From positions 1-24,046 of IMG/VR virus record IMGVR_UViG_3300030107_003145: a stretch of DNA of 24,046 nucleotides; one strand, given 5' to 3'. This document shows, piece by piece, positions 7,331 through 14,989 of the stretch (positions are counted from its first letter, which is position 1; each line of letters opens with the position of its first letter). Source of the DNA: a virus. A model generated the notes under the pieces. That model saw nothing but the letters and a program-made list of their open reading frames with translations, ran no database searches and was not told the DNA's origin. The position numbers were made by a program, and so were the translations under genes.

Positions 7331-8302
7331 TTACTCCTTCACGTATTTTGCGTACTCTTCTAGTGGCACACCTAATTTTTTAGCAATAGCAACCTGTGAC
7401 GGTGTGAGTCTCACAGTGTTTTTGCCGCGCCCTCTTTTTGGACTGCGTGTCGCAGAAGCCACCGTTTGGGCGGGACGGTTAATAGTTTCAAGAGAAGGTG
7501 TCTCTTCACCAAATTTATGTGGAAACTCTTCTCTCATTCTTTTATCTATCTCATCATAATACTCATCTTCTGTCCCGTCAAACCCTTCTTCCTCTGTTAG
7601 TTGGCGGTGATGAACAAAACTGGTCATGGTCATAGCGGCATCTGTGCCAAACCACCTGTTTTTTGATGCCCAAGCCTCTGCCTTTGGATCAGGGGGCTCG
7701 GGGGGTGTGGCTTGCGGCGAAGAAAACGTTTGTTCATTTTGTTGTTGTGCTTCAGCAGGGGTGCTCGCTTGGTTTTTTCTTTTGTCGTTCAGAGCCTTGA
7801 GGTTTTGTGCCTCCACTGCCAAACGCGCCAATTTTTGTTGGGCTTCTACTTGTTTGTCTACTTCATCGTTTTCTGTGGCCTGTCTTAGATCCGACTTCGC
7901 TGCCGCTGTTTCCGTAGTAATTCTATTGGCGTATTCTATAATGTAGTTTCCGTCAAGAGCGGTGTTTTGTGTTCTTAGTCCCTCGTTTTCTTTCTTCACA
8001 CTTTCCGCGTAGTCCGTGGCCGCCTTTTCTCTGCGCTCGGCTTCTCTTAATTTAGCCGTGAGCTTATTGATCCGTGTTTTAACGTTCTTACTGTAGTTTT
8101 CAAGCTCGTCCTGAGAGCTTTCCTGTGTCTCCTCTTGAACCTGCACTCTAGGGGTTGGTTCGGTTTCTTGGGCCGTCTCCTCTTGTTCGACTTCCGTGAT
8201 TACGGCGCCTTCTTGGGGTAGTTCGACATCAACGGCAGGACCGGAAACGTCTAGGTCCACCATTTTTTCTTCGTCAGTTTTAGTCAGTTCTTGTGCTGGC
8301 AT
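7331..8302 (-). CDS. Capsid scaffolding-like protein
   Basis: This 323-residue protein is dominated by Glu, Gln and Lys. Residues 1-65 are acidic and probably disordered. Residues about 66-175 form a long predicted coiled coil (NYSKNVKTRINKLTAKLREA onwards). A Gln/Pro-rich linker follows. The C-terminus is basic (SPKRGRGKNTVR) and ends in a short helix pair LTPSQVAIAKKLGVPLEEYA. This order (acidic coil, basic C-terminal helix that can grip the coat protein) and the position before the capsid gene match phage internal scaffolds. No protease is fused to it, and none is seen nearby. It is a role call from architecture, not from a named family. Confidence 0.65.
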   Translation of the reverse strand: MPAQELTKTDEEKMVDLDVSGPAVDVELPQEGAVITEVEQEETAQETEPTPRVQVQEETQESSQDELENYSKNVKTRINKLTAKLREAERREKAATDYAESVKKENEGLRTQNTALDGNYIIEYANRITTETAAAKSDLRQATENDEVDKQVEAQQKLARLAVEAQNLKALNDKRKNQASTPAEAQQQNEQTFSSPQATPPEPPDPKAEAWASKNRWFGTDAAMTMTSFVHHRQLTEEEGFDGTEDEYYDEIDKRMREEFPHKFGEETPSLETINRPAQTVASATRSPKRGRGKNTVRLTPSQVAIAKKLGVPLEEYAKYVKE

Positions 8303-8317
8303 GATTTCTTCCTCATG

Positions 8318-8797
8318 TTAATAATTATGCAGAATTGCTTCTGGGTCGTTTACTTTCGCAATGATTTCGTCGTCGTTCAATATTTTGACTTCACCGCCTT
8401 CTATATCAAAGCGGGAACCAGCATATCGCCCAAACAAAACCCAATCCCCGGCTTTACACCAAGGACCTGTTGGAAACTTATGTTCATCTTGATAAGCGAG
8501 CTCACCTGTTTTTAACACATAACCGAGGACCGTGGCTATTTGTTGACGCTCTACTGTTTTTTCTGTTAGGTGTATACCGCCCTCTGTTTGGCCTTGTCCA
8601 CGATAAGGGAGAATGAGAATGCGCCAGCCGGTTGGATCTGGAAGTTGGTCTAATAGATCAGAAGACAGTTTTTCCGGATTAAGTTTTTCCTTATCCGTCT
8701 TCTTGCTGCCAACTTTTTCGTAGGCTTTTTCTAAGGGAGACTTACTAGCCTCCTCCTGCGCCCATTTCTGTTCAAGGGCGGAAGTTGCGTCACTCAC
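8318..8797 (-). CDS. GroES-like co-chaperonin (Cpn10)
   Basis: Residues 55-150 carry the Cpn10 pattern: PTGWRILILPYRG, then a mobile loop with TEGGIHLTEKTVERQQ, then ATVLGYVLKTGELAYQ, AGDWVLFGRYAGSRFDIEGGEVKIL and DDEIIAKV. The loop tripeptide I-H-L after GG occupies the place of I-V-L in bacterial GroES, which contacts GroEL. Residues 1-50 are a charged helical extension absent from bacterial GroES, giving 159 residues instead of about 97. The start is GTG with AAGGAG nine bases ahead. Like T4 gp31, it probably replaces host GroES when host GroEL folds the capsid protein. It is encoded three genes before that protein. Confidence 0.85.
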   Translation of the reverse strand: MSDATSALEQKWAQEEASKSPLEKAYEKVGSKKTDKEKLNPEKLSSDLLDQLPDPTGWRILILPYRGQGQTEGGIHLTEKTVERQQIATVLGYVLKTGELAYQDEHKFPTGPWCKAGDWVLFGRYAGSRFDIEGGEVKILNDDEIIAKVNDPEAILHNY

Positions 8798-8801
8798 AGG
8801 T

Positions 8802-8990
8802 TTAATCTCCTTGTTTATCCAGTAACGTGTTTATCTCGGACCGCATATAAGCTAAAGCTTCTGTCTGTCCGGTCAAGTTGCGATAATGCTCCCAGTCTTT
8901 TACCTCGCCACTAAGCATCATCTGTTGAACTCGTTCTTGTTTTTCTTCAACTATTTTCAATAGTTTATAAGCAAAATCTATGGTGTCAAT
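8802..8990 (-). CDS. Small head-module protein with probable ATT start (62 aa)
   Basis: A frame of 62 residues fills the gap between the 466-residue gene and the co-chaperonin. It reads (M)DTIDFAYKLLKIVEEKQERV, then QQMMLSGEVKDWEHYRNLTG, then a helical end with AYMRSEINTLLDKQGD. Amphipathic helices and the 'WEHYRNLTG' turn look like real coding sequence. No ATG, GTG or TTG lies near its N-terminus, and an in-frame TAA closes it upstream. AAGGAG lies eight bases before ATT 8990, which makes ATT the best start. Its end overlaps the ribosome site of the co-chaperonin. Small helical proteins of this type occur in phage head modules; function unknown. Confidence 0.6.
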   Translation of the reverse strand: MDTIDFAYKLLKIVEEKQERVQQMMLSGEVKDWEHYRNLTGQTEALAYMRSEINTLLDKQGD

Positions 8991-9005
8991 GGTTTTGTCT
9001 CCTTA

Positions 9006-10406
9006 TTAGGTATTAGTGGACTGTTTCCAAGCTTCCCAAGACGCTTTGTCTTCTGGGGAAACCTCTCTACCGTAGTTTAAAAAATCGTCCCAAGAAATGT
9101 TTGTCCCCGTTGGGTAAAGTCCTGCCTGCGCTTCTACAGGGATAGCATAGTTATAAGTTAGAGGGTCTCCCAAAGGTAGTCCGCTTATTCCGCTCCCTGT
9201 GGCTGCTCCTGTGGTCGTTCCGCCACTAAAAGGTGTTGTCCCTCCAAACTGCTCTGGGCCCATAATATCATAAGGGTTTACTGACCCGTACGGGCTTGTG
9301 TAGTCAGTGTAGGGAGTGTAGCTTGTTGGAAGCGTGTAGTTAGGAGTGGGTGGAGGGGGTGTGTCTACAGGAGGTGTTTCTGGACTCACTCTTCCGCCAG
9401 CCCCTTGCATAGCTGCGGCTATTGCGGAGTTAATTGCTCCGCCTTCCCCTAAAGCAGCATCAAGAGCCGCTTGCACAGAAGCGTCCACCCCTGGTTGTCC
9501 TAAATACCCAGACTCTCCCATCATTTGCTGGATTTGCTCTCGTGTCATATAGCCAGTGTCACCAAGCATTTGTTGTACTTGGTCCATGGTCATGCCTCCA
9601 GCCATAGCTGCATCAATCATCTGTTGAACGGCGTCTTGGGTTAGGCCTTCCTCGCCTGCGCTTATGTTTTGGACCGCTGCATCAATCATTTGTTGTACTG
9701 TCTCAGGCGTTATTCCTTCAACAGGGTTGTCCACCAAATACTGCGCAATCATGTCTTGAATCTCTTGTGGGGAAAGTCCGTCCATTAGGGCCTGGTTAAT
9801 CATTTGTTGGATTTGTTCAACGCCAGGCATTGTTTCAGTAGCGGTATCAATCATTTGTTGAACTTGTTCCGGAGTAATTGTTCCTCCTGTCGCATCCAAA
9901 ATCATTTGTTGGATTTCCTCTGAGGTAAGTCCGCGAGACACAGCATCGTTTATCATGTTCTGGACCATGTCTTGTCCCACAAACTGTTCCGCCTGTTGTT
10001 CCCAGTCCTGTAGGCTCATATAATCTTCAAGGCCGAGACCCCCAAGTGCGTCGCTTATGGCTGACTGCACGTCCCCTGTTTGAGCATAGCCACTTAAATC
10101 AGGGCCTTCTAAATTGTATCCGGCAAGGGCTCCTGCAACAGCTTCGCCTAAATCACTTGTTTGGGCATAGCCGCTTAGATCGGGCTGTTCTCCTGCCAAG
10201 GCTTGAAAATAAGGAGAACCAGCAATTTGTTCAAGAACCGTGTTTAAATATTCTTCTTTTAATGTGCCGTCCGGATTTAAAAATGCTTCCGCCCCCGCCG
10301 AAGCATCGGGAGGAGGTCCTTGTGGGTCCCCAATTTTAGGGTCCTTGTCGTATTTAGGCGGGTCGTATAAAGGGTTGTCCCAAGGGTTTTCGTAAGAGAT
10401 TGGCAT
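9006..10406 (-). CDS. Repetitive Gln/Met-rich virion or morphogenesis protein
   Basis: This 466-residue protein has three parts. Residues 1-130 are Pro/Gly/Asp-rich with PDLSGYAQTxD twice. The middle holds about nine units of 20-30 residues centred on [IV]QQM[ILM], often preceded by LTxEE or ITPEQ (for example TSEEIQQMI, TPEQVQQMI, SPQEIQDMI, TREQIQQMM). The C-terminus is Pro/Tyr/Thr-rich (TPPPPTPNYTLPTSYTPY). The repeated short helices suggest a rod or a multivalent binding region. Its ATG overlaps the portal stop (TAATG), so it is made with the portal. It may be an internal head or portal-associated protein; no family recognised. Confidence 0.6.
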   Translation of the reverse strand: MPISYENPWDNPLYDPPKYDKDPKIGDPQGPPPDASAGAEAFLNPDGTLKEEYLNTVLEQIAGSPYFQALAGEQPDLSGYAQTSDLGEAVAGALAGYNLEGPDLSGYAQTGDVQSAISDALGGLGLEDYMSLQDWEQQAEQFVGQDMVQNMINDAVSRGLTSEEIQQMILDATGGTITPEQVQQMIDTATETMPGVEQIQQMINQALMDGLSPQEIQDMIAQYLVDNPVEGITPETVQQMIDAAVQNISAGEEGLTQDAVQQMIDAAMAGGMTMDQVQQMLGDTGYMTREQIQQMMGESGYLGQPGVDASVQAALDAALGEGGAINSAIAAAMQGAGGRVSPETPPVDTPPPPTPNYTLPTSYTPYTDYTSPYGSVNPYDIMGPEQFGGTTPFSGGTTTGAATGSGISGLPLGDPLTYNYAIPVEAQAGLYPTGTNISWDDFLNYGREVSPEDKASWEAWKQSTNT

Positions 10407-12883
10407 TATTTTCCTTTGTTTTTAGCTTGCTCCATTTTTTCACGGGAAATCTGAGCCCTAAGCGCTGCGATGTCTTCTTGACTTCGCATCTTCTCTTCGT
10501 CGGTTTCTTCCCTTACTTCCATTTTTTCTCGCTCAAGAGCTAATTTATCTTCAGCGATACGTTTATCGTCTTCGTTCTCTTTAGATCTTATCATAAGCTC
10601 TTGTTGCTTCAAGGCTAAAACACTATCATCATCACCGGAAACGTCCATAGCCTCATTAATTCTAGGCATTATTTCTTCTAATAAATCCGCTTCCACTTGC
10701 GCTTTTAGCTGCTCTCTTAAAGGGTTAGGCGGCATGGGTTGTGAGGTTCCTCCGCCGCCTTGTTGTAACATCATTTGCTGTTGCTGCATCATTTGCTGCT
10801 CTTGCATCAACTGTTGCTGTAATTGTGGATCCTCTTGCGCCAATTGTTGTAGTTGTTGTTCCGCGATCTCTTCCGCCTTAAGCGCAATGTGTTGAAAAAT
10901 ATCTGATAATAAAGACGTTGCCACCATAGGGTTCACTGTAGCCATAGGGTTTTCTAAAAACGTGATGTGCGATTCGATGTGCGCATCGTGGTCTTGTTCC
11001 GGAAACGCCTGTAAAGGTGCGCCCATTAAAGCGGCGGCATTTTCTAAAGCCGGGCTTGTGGGTTGCGGTGGAGGTGGATCAGGAACCAACAGAGCTTCAA
11101 TGTTCTGTGAGCCAAGCGCCGTGTACATTCGACGATACGCTTCTTTAATATTGTGTATTTCTGGATTGCTCTGCACCAATTGTAATTCTTGTTGCGCCAA
11201 AGAAATTCGTTGGGCAAAAGAGAAAAAGTTTGGATCAGAAACCGGAATAACATCAACACGATTATCAAAATCCGCTTGTTTTATCATTTGGTCGCCGCCG
11301 ACTACTTGATAAGGGTACTCTGGTGGAAGAAACTCTGAGAAAACTCTGGCTAATATTCTAAATTCTGTTTTTTGTGCGTAATGCAGTCGTTTGTGAACCG
11401 CGGACATGACCTTGGTCCCCTGTTCCATGAGCGCTAATGTTGTTCCGACTGCCGCTTGGTCATTACCTTCGCCCACTTGCATGTCTGTGATGGCCGCGAA
11501 CCGCTGACCGGCTTCCACACAAAAGCCCATTAATTGAAACAGAGTTCCACTTGGCTCTTTATAAGGGAGAGGCATCAAAGAATCTTTTAGCGCTCCGCCT
11601 GGTGCGTCTACATCTCTAAATTCTCCGGGTTCTAAAGGTGTCTCGTCGTCTCTTATTCTTATGCCCCGAGCTTTAAAGCCTGCGGGGAGGTTGGACAGGG
11701 TTCCTGCGTCTATGAGTTGTCTGAGGGCCGCTGTTGCGGTTCGAGAGAGTCCTCCGATCATGTGGATTAAACCAAAGCCGTAGAAACCCAGTCCTGGGAG
11801 AAACTTGTAGTGTACAAAATAAGCGATCTTTCTTTTTTGCGGAGCGTTTTCGTAATAGTTGCGTCGAATGGACAAAACCTGACTTGAGGTTCTATCAATA
11901 GTTACAATGAAAGGTAGGTGCAAACCATTAGGGTCTTCAAACCCCGGCATCTCCATTGAAACGTGAAACTCCAGTAGTTCATACATCATGTCGTTGCCCG
12001 AACCGCTAATGCCCTCGATCTCTTCGACCTTATCTTGCGTTACTGTCTGGGTGCTGGTGTAGGTTGGGGTAATTTCTATGTCTCGATAAAATCCGGACAA
12101 CTGTTGGCTACGAATCTCATTGTAGTTCATTTTTACAATGTGTGTAATTCTTGAACAGGTTTCCAAATCACTGGCCGCATACGGCACCACTAAATCTTCA
12201 ACTGGAACAAATTTGCTAACGGCTCTTTGTAGAGAAGGATCGTAATAGACTTTTTTGAAAGCAGAACCGGCAAGGGGCAAATAGAACAACAGTTGGTCCA
12301 TTTCCGGCGTGTATTCTTCCATGACTGTTGTAATCTGGTAATTCATAAACTCGCGCACACGATCAGCTTGCGCTTCCACTTCAGGGGTAGCTGCGCCAAC
12401 AATGTCCGTTTTTACCGGACCCTGTGCGGGCAGCAATTCTTTAAAAGCAGACGCTTGAAATTGAGTAACGGCTTCTGCCAATAATGGGTGAGTAACTCCA
12501 CTTGCGCCCGGGAAGGGTCGATCGCGGTCTTCGTACTTAAAGCCAAGAAGATCCAGTCCTTTGACATAGGCGTCTTCCCACTCGTCCCGACTCATGCGGT
12601 CTTCTTCAAAATCACCGAGCAATTGCGCGGCTATTGCACCGAGTTCCGACTCATCTATATAATCAGCTAGGTTGGCGTCAAAAGGAATCATTGCCTCTAC
12701 ACCTAATTCGTCCGGCATAAAATCAAGGACCGCGCTGCCGTCTCGGGCAAAATTAACTTCTACGTCCCCGTCTTCAGGGATAGGGGCGTCAATTTCAACC
12801 TCTTGTCCCGCTTCAATGTCCAAATCAATCAGGTCTGTGACCCGATCAATGTTGGTTGGTTTGTTCATTTCGTCTATAGCCAT
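10406..12883 (-). CDS. Portal protein
   Basis: The protein has 825 residues. After an acidic N-terminus it shows SRDEWEDAYVKGLDLLGF, DRPFPGASGVTHPLLAEAV and FQASAFKELLPAQGPVKT, a signature of large portal proteins in marine phages. The middle contains YLPLAGSAFKKVYYDPS, VPYAASDLETCSRITH, KFLPGLGFYGFGLIHMIGG and LIDAGTLSNLPAGFKARGI (wing, stem and clip regions in portal order). The C-terminal 150 residues are Gln/Met- and Glu/Lys-rich coiled coil, longer than in T7- or P22-type portals. It forms the DNA-translocating vertex ring and binds the terminase. Position four genes after TerL is standard. The ribosome site is poor, so it may rely on the preceding gene. Confidence 0.85.
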   Translation of the reverse strand: MAIDEMNKPTNIDRVTDLIDLDIEAGQEVEIDAPIPEDGDVEVNFARDGSAVLDFMPDELGVEAMIPFDANLADYIDESELGAIAAQLLGDFEEDRMSRDEWEDAYVKGLDLLGFKYEDRDRPFPGASGVTHPLLAEAVTQFQASAFKELLPAQGPVKTDIVGAATPEVEAQADRVREFMNYQITTVMEEYTPEMDQLLFYLPLAGSAFKKVYYDPSLQRAVSKFVPVEDLVVPYAASDLETCSRITHIVKMNYNEIRSQQLSGFYRDIEITPTYTSTQTVTQDKVEEIEGISGSGNDMMYELLEFHVSMEMPGFEDPNGLHLPFIVTIDRTSSQVLSIRRNYYENAPQKRKIAYFVHYKFLPGLGFYGFGLIHMIGGLSRTATAALRQLIDAGTLSNLPAGFKARGIRIRDDETPLEPGEFRDVDAPGGALKDSLMPLPYKEPSGTLFQLMGFCVEAGQRFAAITDMQVGEGNDQAAVGTTLALMEQGTKVMSAVHKRLHYAQKTEFRILARVFSEFLPPEYPYQVVGGDQMIKQADFDNRVDVIPVSDPNFFSFAQRISLAQQELQLVQSNPEIHNIKEAYRRMYTALGSQNIEALLVPDPPPPQPTSPALENAAALMGAPLQAFPEQDHDAHIESHITFLENPMATVNPMVATSLLSDIFQHIALKAEEIAEQQLQQLAQEDPQLQQQLMQEQQMMQQQQMMLQQGGGGTSQPMPPNPLREQLKAQVEADLLEEIMPRINEAMDVSGDDDSVLALKQQELMIRSKENEDDKRIAEDKLALEREKMEVREETDEEKMRSQEDIAALRAQISREKMEQAKNKGK

Positions 12884-12884
12884 T

Positions 12885-13769
12885 TTACATCCATTGTTTC
12901 AGTGCATAGTTTACACTACTTTGCACTTCTTCTGCACCAGGACTTTTCGCTTCTTCTGGACCCGTTATAGCGGTAGCTGCACCGGCCGCGGTTAGTTTTC
13001 GTATTTCGTTCTCAACTTTGCTTATTTCTCTCCTCAGTTTTTGAAGATTGGTGTTGCTCATCAGTCCGCCTTCTTGTTTAAGAATATTGTTTAAGTCGTA
13101 CAATCTGGTGTCTAAAGCATAAAGTTGTTCTTGTGTGTCTTTGACTGGTTTTGCTTTGGCTTTCGGTAAATCCATTTCCATTTGTACCGGCGTGTCAGAA
13201 AAACCTGTTTCCGTTTGTGCTTTCATAACCGCTTGATCGGTCTCGTCCACGTTTTTGCCGATGTTTTTAAGCGCATCGCGGACCGCTCTATATCCTTTGG
13301 GAGCATTTTGAATAACCACCTTTGCCAAAAAAGCAAGGTCTACACCTACTGTGGTCCAAAAAGATACGTCTTCTGCAATTTTTGATCGTTCGTTTCTTTC
13401 ATAACCAAAGGTTTTAAGAAACTCCTCTATTGCCTCGTCGTAGGTGCCGGAACGACCAGCAATTATGTTTCGTGCTTTTTCTTGAGATTCTTTATCGCCT
13501 AATGCGCCTTTAGAGCGTAAATCTAGTCGCGAAAGATAGTCCGCTGTTTTCCGGTCGGTATGGCGCTCAAGTCGGTCTCTTTGTTGTAATAACGAAGCCA
13601 TTGTCGCCTGACCCGCGGCTTCCCCTGCTAACCATGGCACACCAGCAAAAAGATCGACAATACCTAGTCCACGCGCAACTCCCGCTGCGCCGCCGCCATA
13701 TATGTCTTTCTGCGCATCGAGATATGCGTCTGCTTCTTCCTGGGTTATAAAAACCGGAGGCCCTAACAT
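12885..13769 (-). CDS. Hypothetical protein with hydrophobic helices and coiled coil (294 aa)
   Basis: Residues 1-22 are polar (EEADAYLDAQKD). Residues 25-62 form a Gly/Ala-rich hydrophobic stretch (GGGAAGVARGLGIVDLFAGV, then PWLAGEAAGQATMASLL). A second hydrophobic helix lies at 137-153 (FWTTVGVDLAFLAKVVI). A coiled coil spans about 213-262 (LYALDTRLYDLNNILKQ and LRREISKVENEIRKL). This mix of glycine-rich amphipathic segments and coils is seen in internal virion or ejection proteins that enter the host membrane. That role is an inference. It has a clear AGGAGG site, ends two bases before the portal ATG, and lies in the packaging-to-portal interval. Confidence 0.6.
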   Translation of the reverse strand: MLGPPVFITQEEADAYLDAQKDIYGGGAAGVARGLGIVDLFAGVPWLAGEAAGQATMASLLQQRDRLERHTDRKTADYLSRLDLRSKGALGDKESQEKARNIIAGRSGTYDEAIEEFLKTFGYERNERSKIAEDVSFWTTVGVDLAFLAKVVIQNAPKGYRAVRDALKNIGKNVDETDQAVMKAQTETGFSDTPVQMEMDLPKAKAKPVKDTQEQLYALDTRLYDLNNILKQEGGLMSNTNLQKLRREISKVENEIRKLTAAGAATAITGPEEAKSPGAEEVQSSVNYALKQWM

Positions 13770-13781
13770 GGTGCCTCCTAT

Positions 13782-13958
13782 CTAGTATACGCCAGTGAAA
13801 TTGGTGCCTCTTTCAGCGGATCCGCCGCCTCTGGACTTACCTTTTCCAGCGCCGGGCTGTGGTCCTTTGCTGGTTTTCATTTTCTTGGTTTTTGCATAAG
13901 GAACAAAGCCTTGACCTTTTACATCTAGGCCTTTATTGATTTTAGGTGCTTTCGCCAT
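13782..13958 (-). CDS. Small basic protein (58 aa)
   Basis: The frame reads MAKAPKINKGLDVKGQGFVP, then a Lys/Gly-rich region, a GRGGG-type turn and the end SAERGTNFTGVY. It is strongly basic and low in hydrophobic residues, so probably unstructured alone or nucleic-acid binding. A GGAG ribosome site stands eight bases before the ATG, and the gene fills the gap between the 338- and 294-residue genes exactly, which supports it. Possibly a small virion or DNA-condensing protein; function unknown. Confidence 0.65.
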   Translation of the reverse strand: MAKAPKINKGLDVKGQGFVPYAKTKKMKTSKGPQPGAGKGKSRGGGSAERGTNFTGVY

Positions 13959-13972
13959 TTTCTCTCTCCTGA

Positions 13973-14989
13973 TTAAAAATCTCTGTCGTATAGGGGGCCG
14001 TCAATTATACCGCCACCTGTTTTTTTCTTTAGTTTGTTTTTGCCTTCTAAAAACTTACCTCGAAGAGCAATTTCTTCGTCTATGGTTGGAGAAGCCCCGG
14101 TCCGCGGACCTGGGTCCGGGTTCCATCGAAACCCTTTTTCATCATAGACTGCATCGAGAGAAGGGTCCATAGGTTCCGTGGGGGTGTATTTGCCTTCTTT
14201 AGCCACATTTTTCACTTGGCTTTCGCTCCGTTGATGCAGTCGTTGGTTTTGTGGGTCGTACTCATAGTTTTCCTCCCAAAAATCCATGTCCTCCCCGGTG
14301 CCGGATGTCTTTTTGTGTTTTATCTGCGTCTCTGGAAGTGAGTTAAGGTGTCTTTTTGTTCCTCGAAGATTGTGCGCTAAATATTCGGGGGACATAGCTG
14401 CTCCCAACTCATCGACTACCGACGCGTCCATATAAGGAACATCGCCGCTGCTATAAGCGTTTGTATACATGTCGTCTACCGCGTCCACCAGCACATCCAA
14501 CCGTCCTTCGGGGTCCACGGTCATCATGTCATCTGCGAAAAATCCTCCGGACATGTCGTTAATGCTTTTTCTGTCTTGCAGTAGTTCCGGTAGCTCCTCG
14601 TTCAGAAATTCCTCGAGCAAAGATATTGATTCTTCCCCTGCGTTTTTTCTGCCTTTTAAAGCGTCTGCGCGTGCAGCAAAATCATCAATCACCGTATCAA
14701 TTTTTCTGTTGAACATGTTTGTCAAAACATCCTCGTCCATATATTTTCCGGCTTTAACCATGTCGTCCAGTTCCGAGTATTTACCGCCCAATGCGTGAAA
14801 AAGACGATCTTCCATGGTTTCCATTGCGTCGCGCCCAAAGATATTGTAAAGCTGGTCGTATTGTGCCTTTTCCGCCGTGGTGAGGTTGGTGTAGCCTTTC
14901 TGTTGCTGCTTCATTAAAATATCGTACATAGCGTCGTTGTCATAACGTCCGCGTTTCAGTAGTTCTCGTAGTGCTGCAATTCCTGACAT
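13973..14989 (-). CDS. Hypothetical acidic protein (338 aa)
   Basis: A mainly helical, acidic protein. Helices rich in Asp, Glu, Leu and Met fill residues 1-190 (LRELLKRGRYDNDAMYDILM, ISLLEEFLNEELPELLQD, LDVLVDAVDDMYTNAY). The C-terminal third is polar and probably disordered, ending in a Lys-rich segment and GGGIIDGPLYDRDF. There are no transmembrane helices, no cysteine motifs and no nuclease or protease signature. Its ATG overlaps the TerL stop (TGATG) with AAAGGAA upstream, so it is coupled to TerL. It could be a packaging accessory or virion protein; I do not recognise a family. Confidence 0.65.
   Translation of the reverse strand: MSGIAALRELLKRGRYDNDAMYDILMKQQQKGYTNLTTAEKAQYDQLYNIFGRDAMETMEDRLFHALGGKYSELDDMVKAGKYMDEDVLTNMFNRKIDTVIDDFAARADALKGRKNAGEESISLLEEFLNEELPELLQDRKSINDMSGGFFADDMMTVDPEGRLDVLVDAVDDMYTNAYSSGDVPYMDASVVDELGAAMSPEYLAHNLRGTKRHLNSLPETQIKHKKTSGTGEDMDFWEENYEYDPQNQRLHQRSESQVKNVAKEGKYTPTEPMDPSLDAVYDEKGFRWNPDPGPRTGASPTIDEEIALRGKFLEGKNKLKKKTGGGIIDGPLYDRDF

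Noticed and set aside
7626-7946. 106-residue plus-strand Cys/Ala/Phe-rich frame
   Set aside because: Antisense shadow of the coiled-coil scaffold gene; the composition results from reversed Glu/Gln/Lys codons.
9520-9980. Regularly spaced DNA repeats resembling a CRISPR array
   Set aside because: The repeats are short, imperfect, unevenly spaced and in frame with the [IV]QQM protein repeats, so they are coding repeats.
14469-14798. 109-residue plus-strand Ser-rich frame
   Set aside because: Antisense to the 338-residue gene; Ser/Phe-rich composition is the usual mirror of Asp/Glu/Lys-rich coding DNA.
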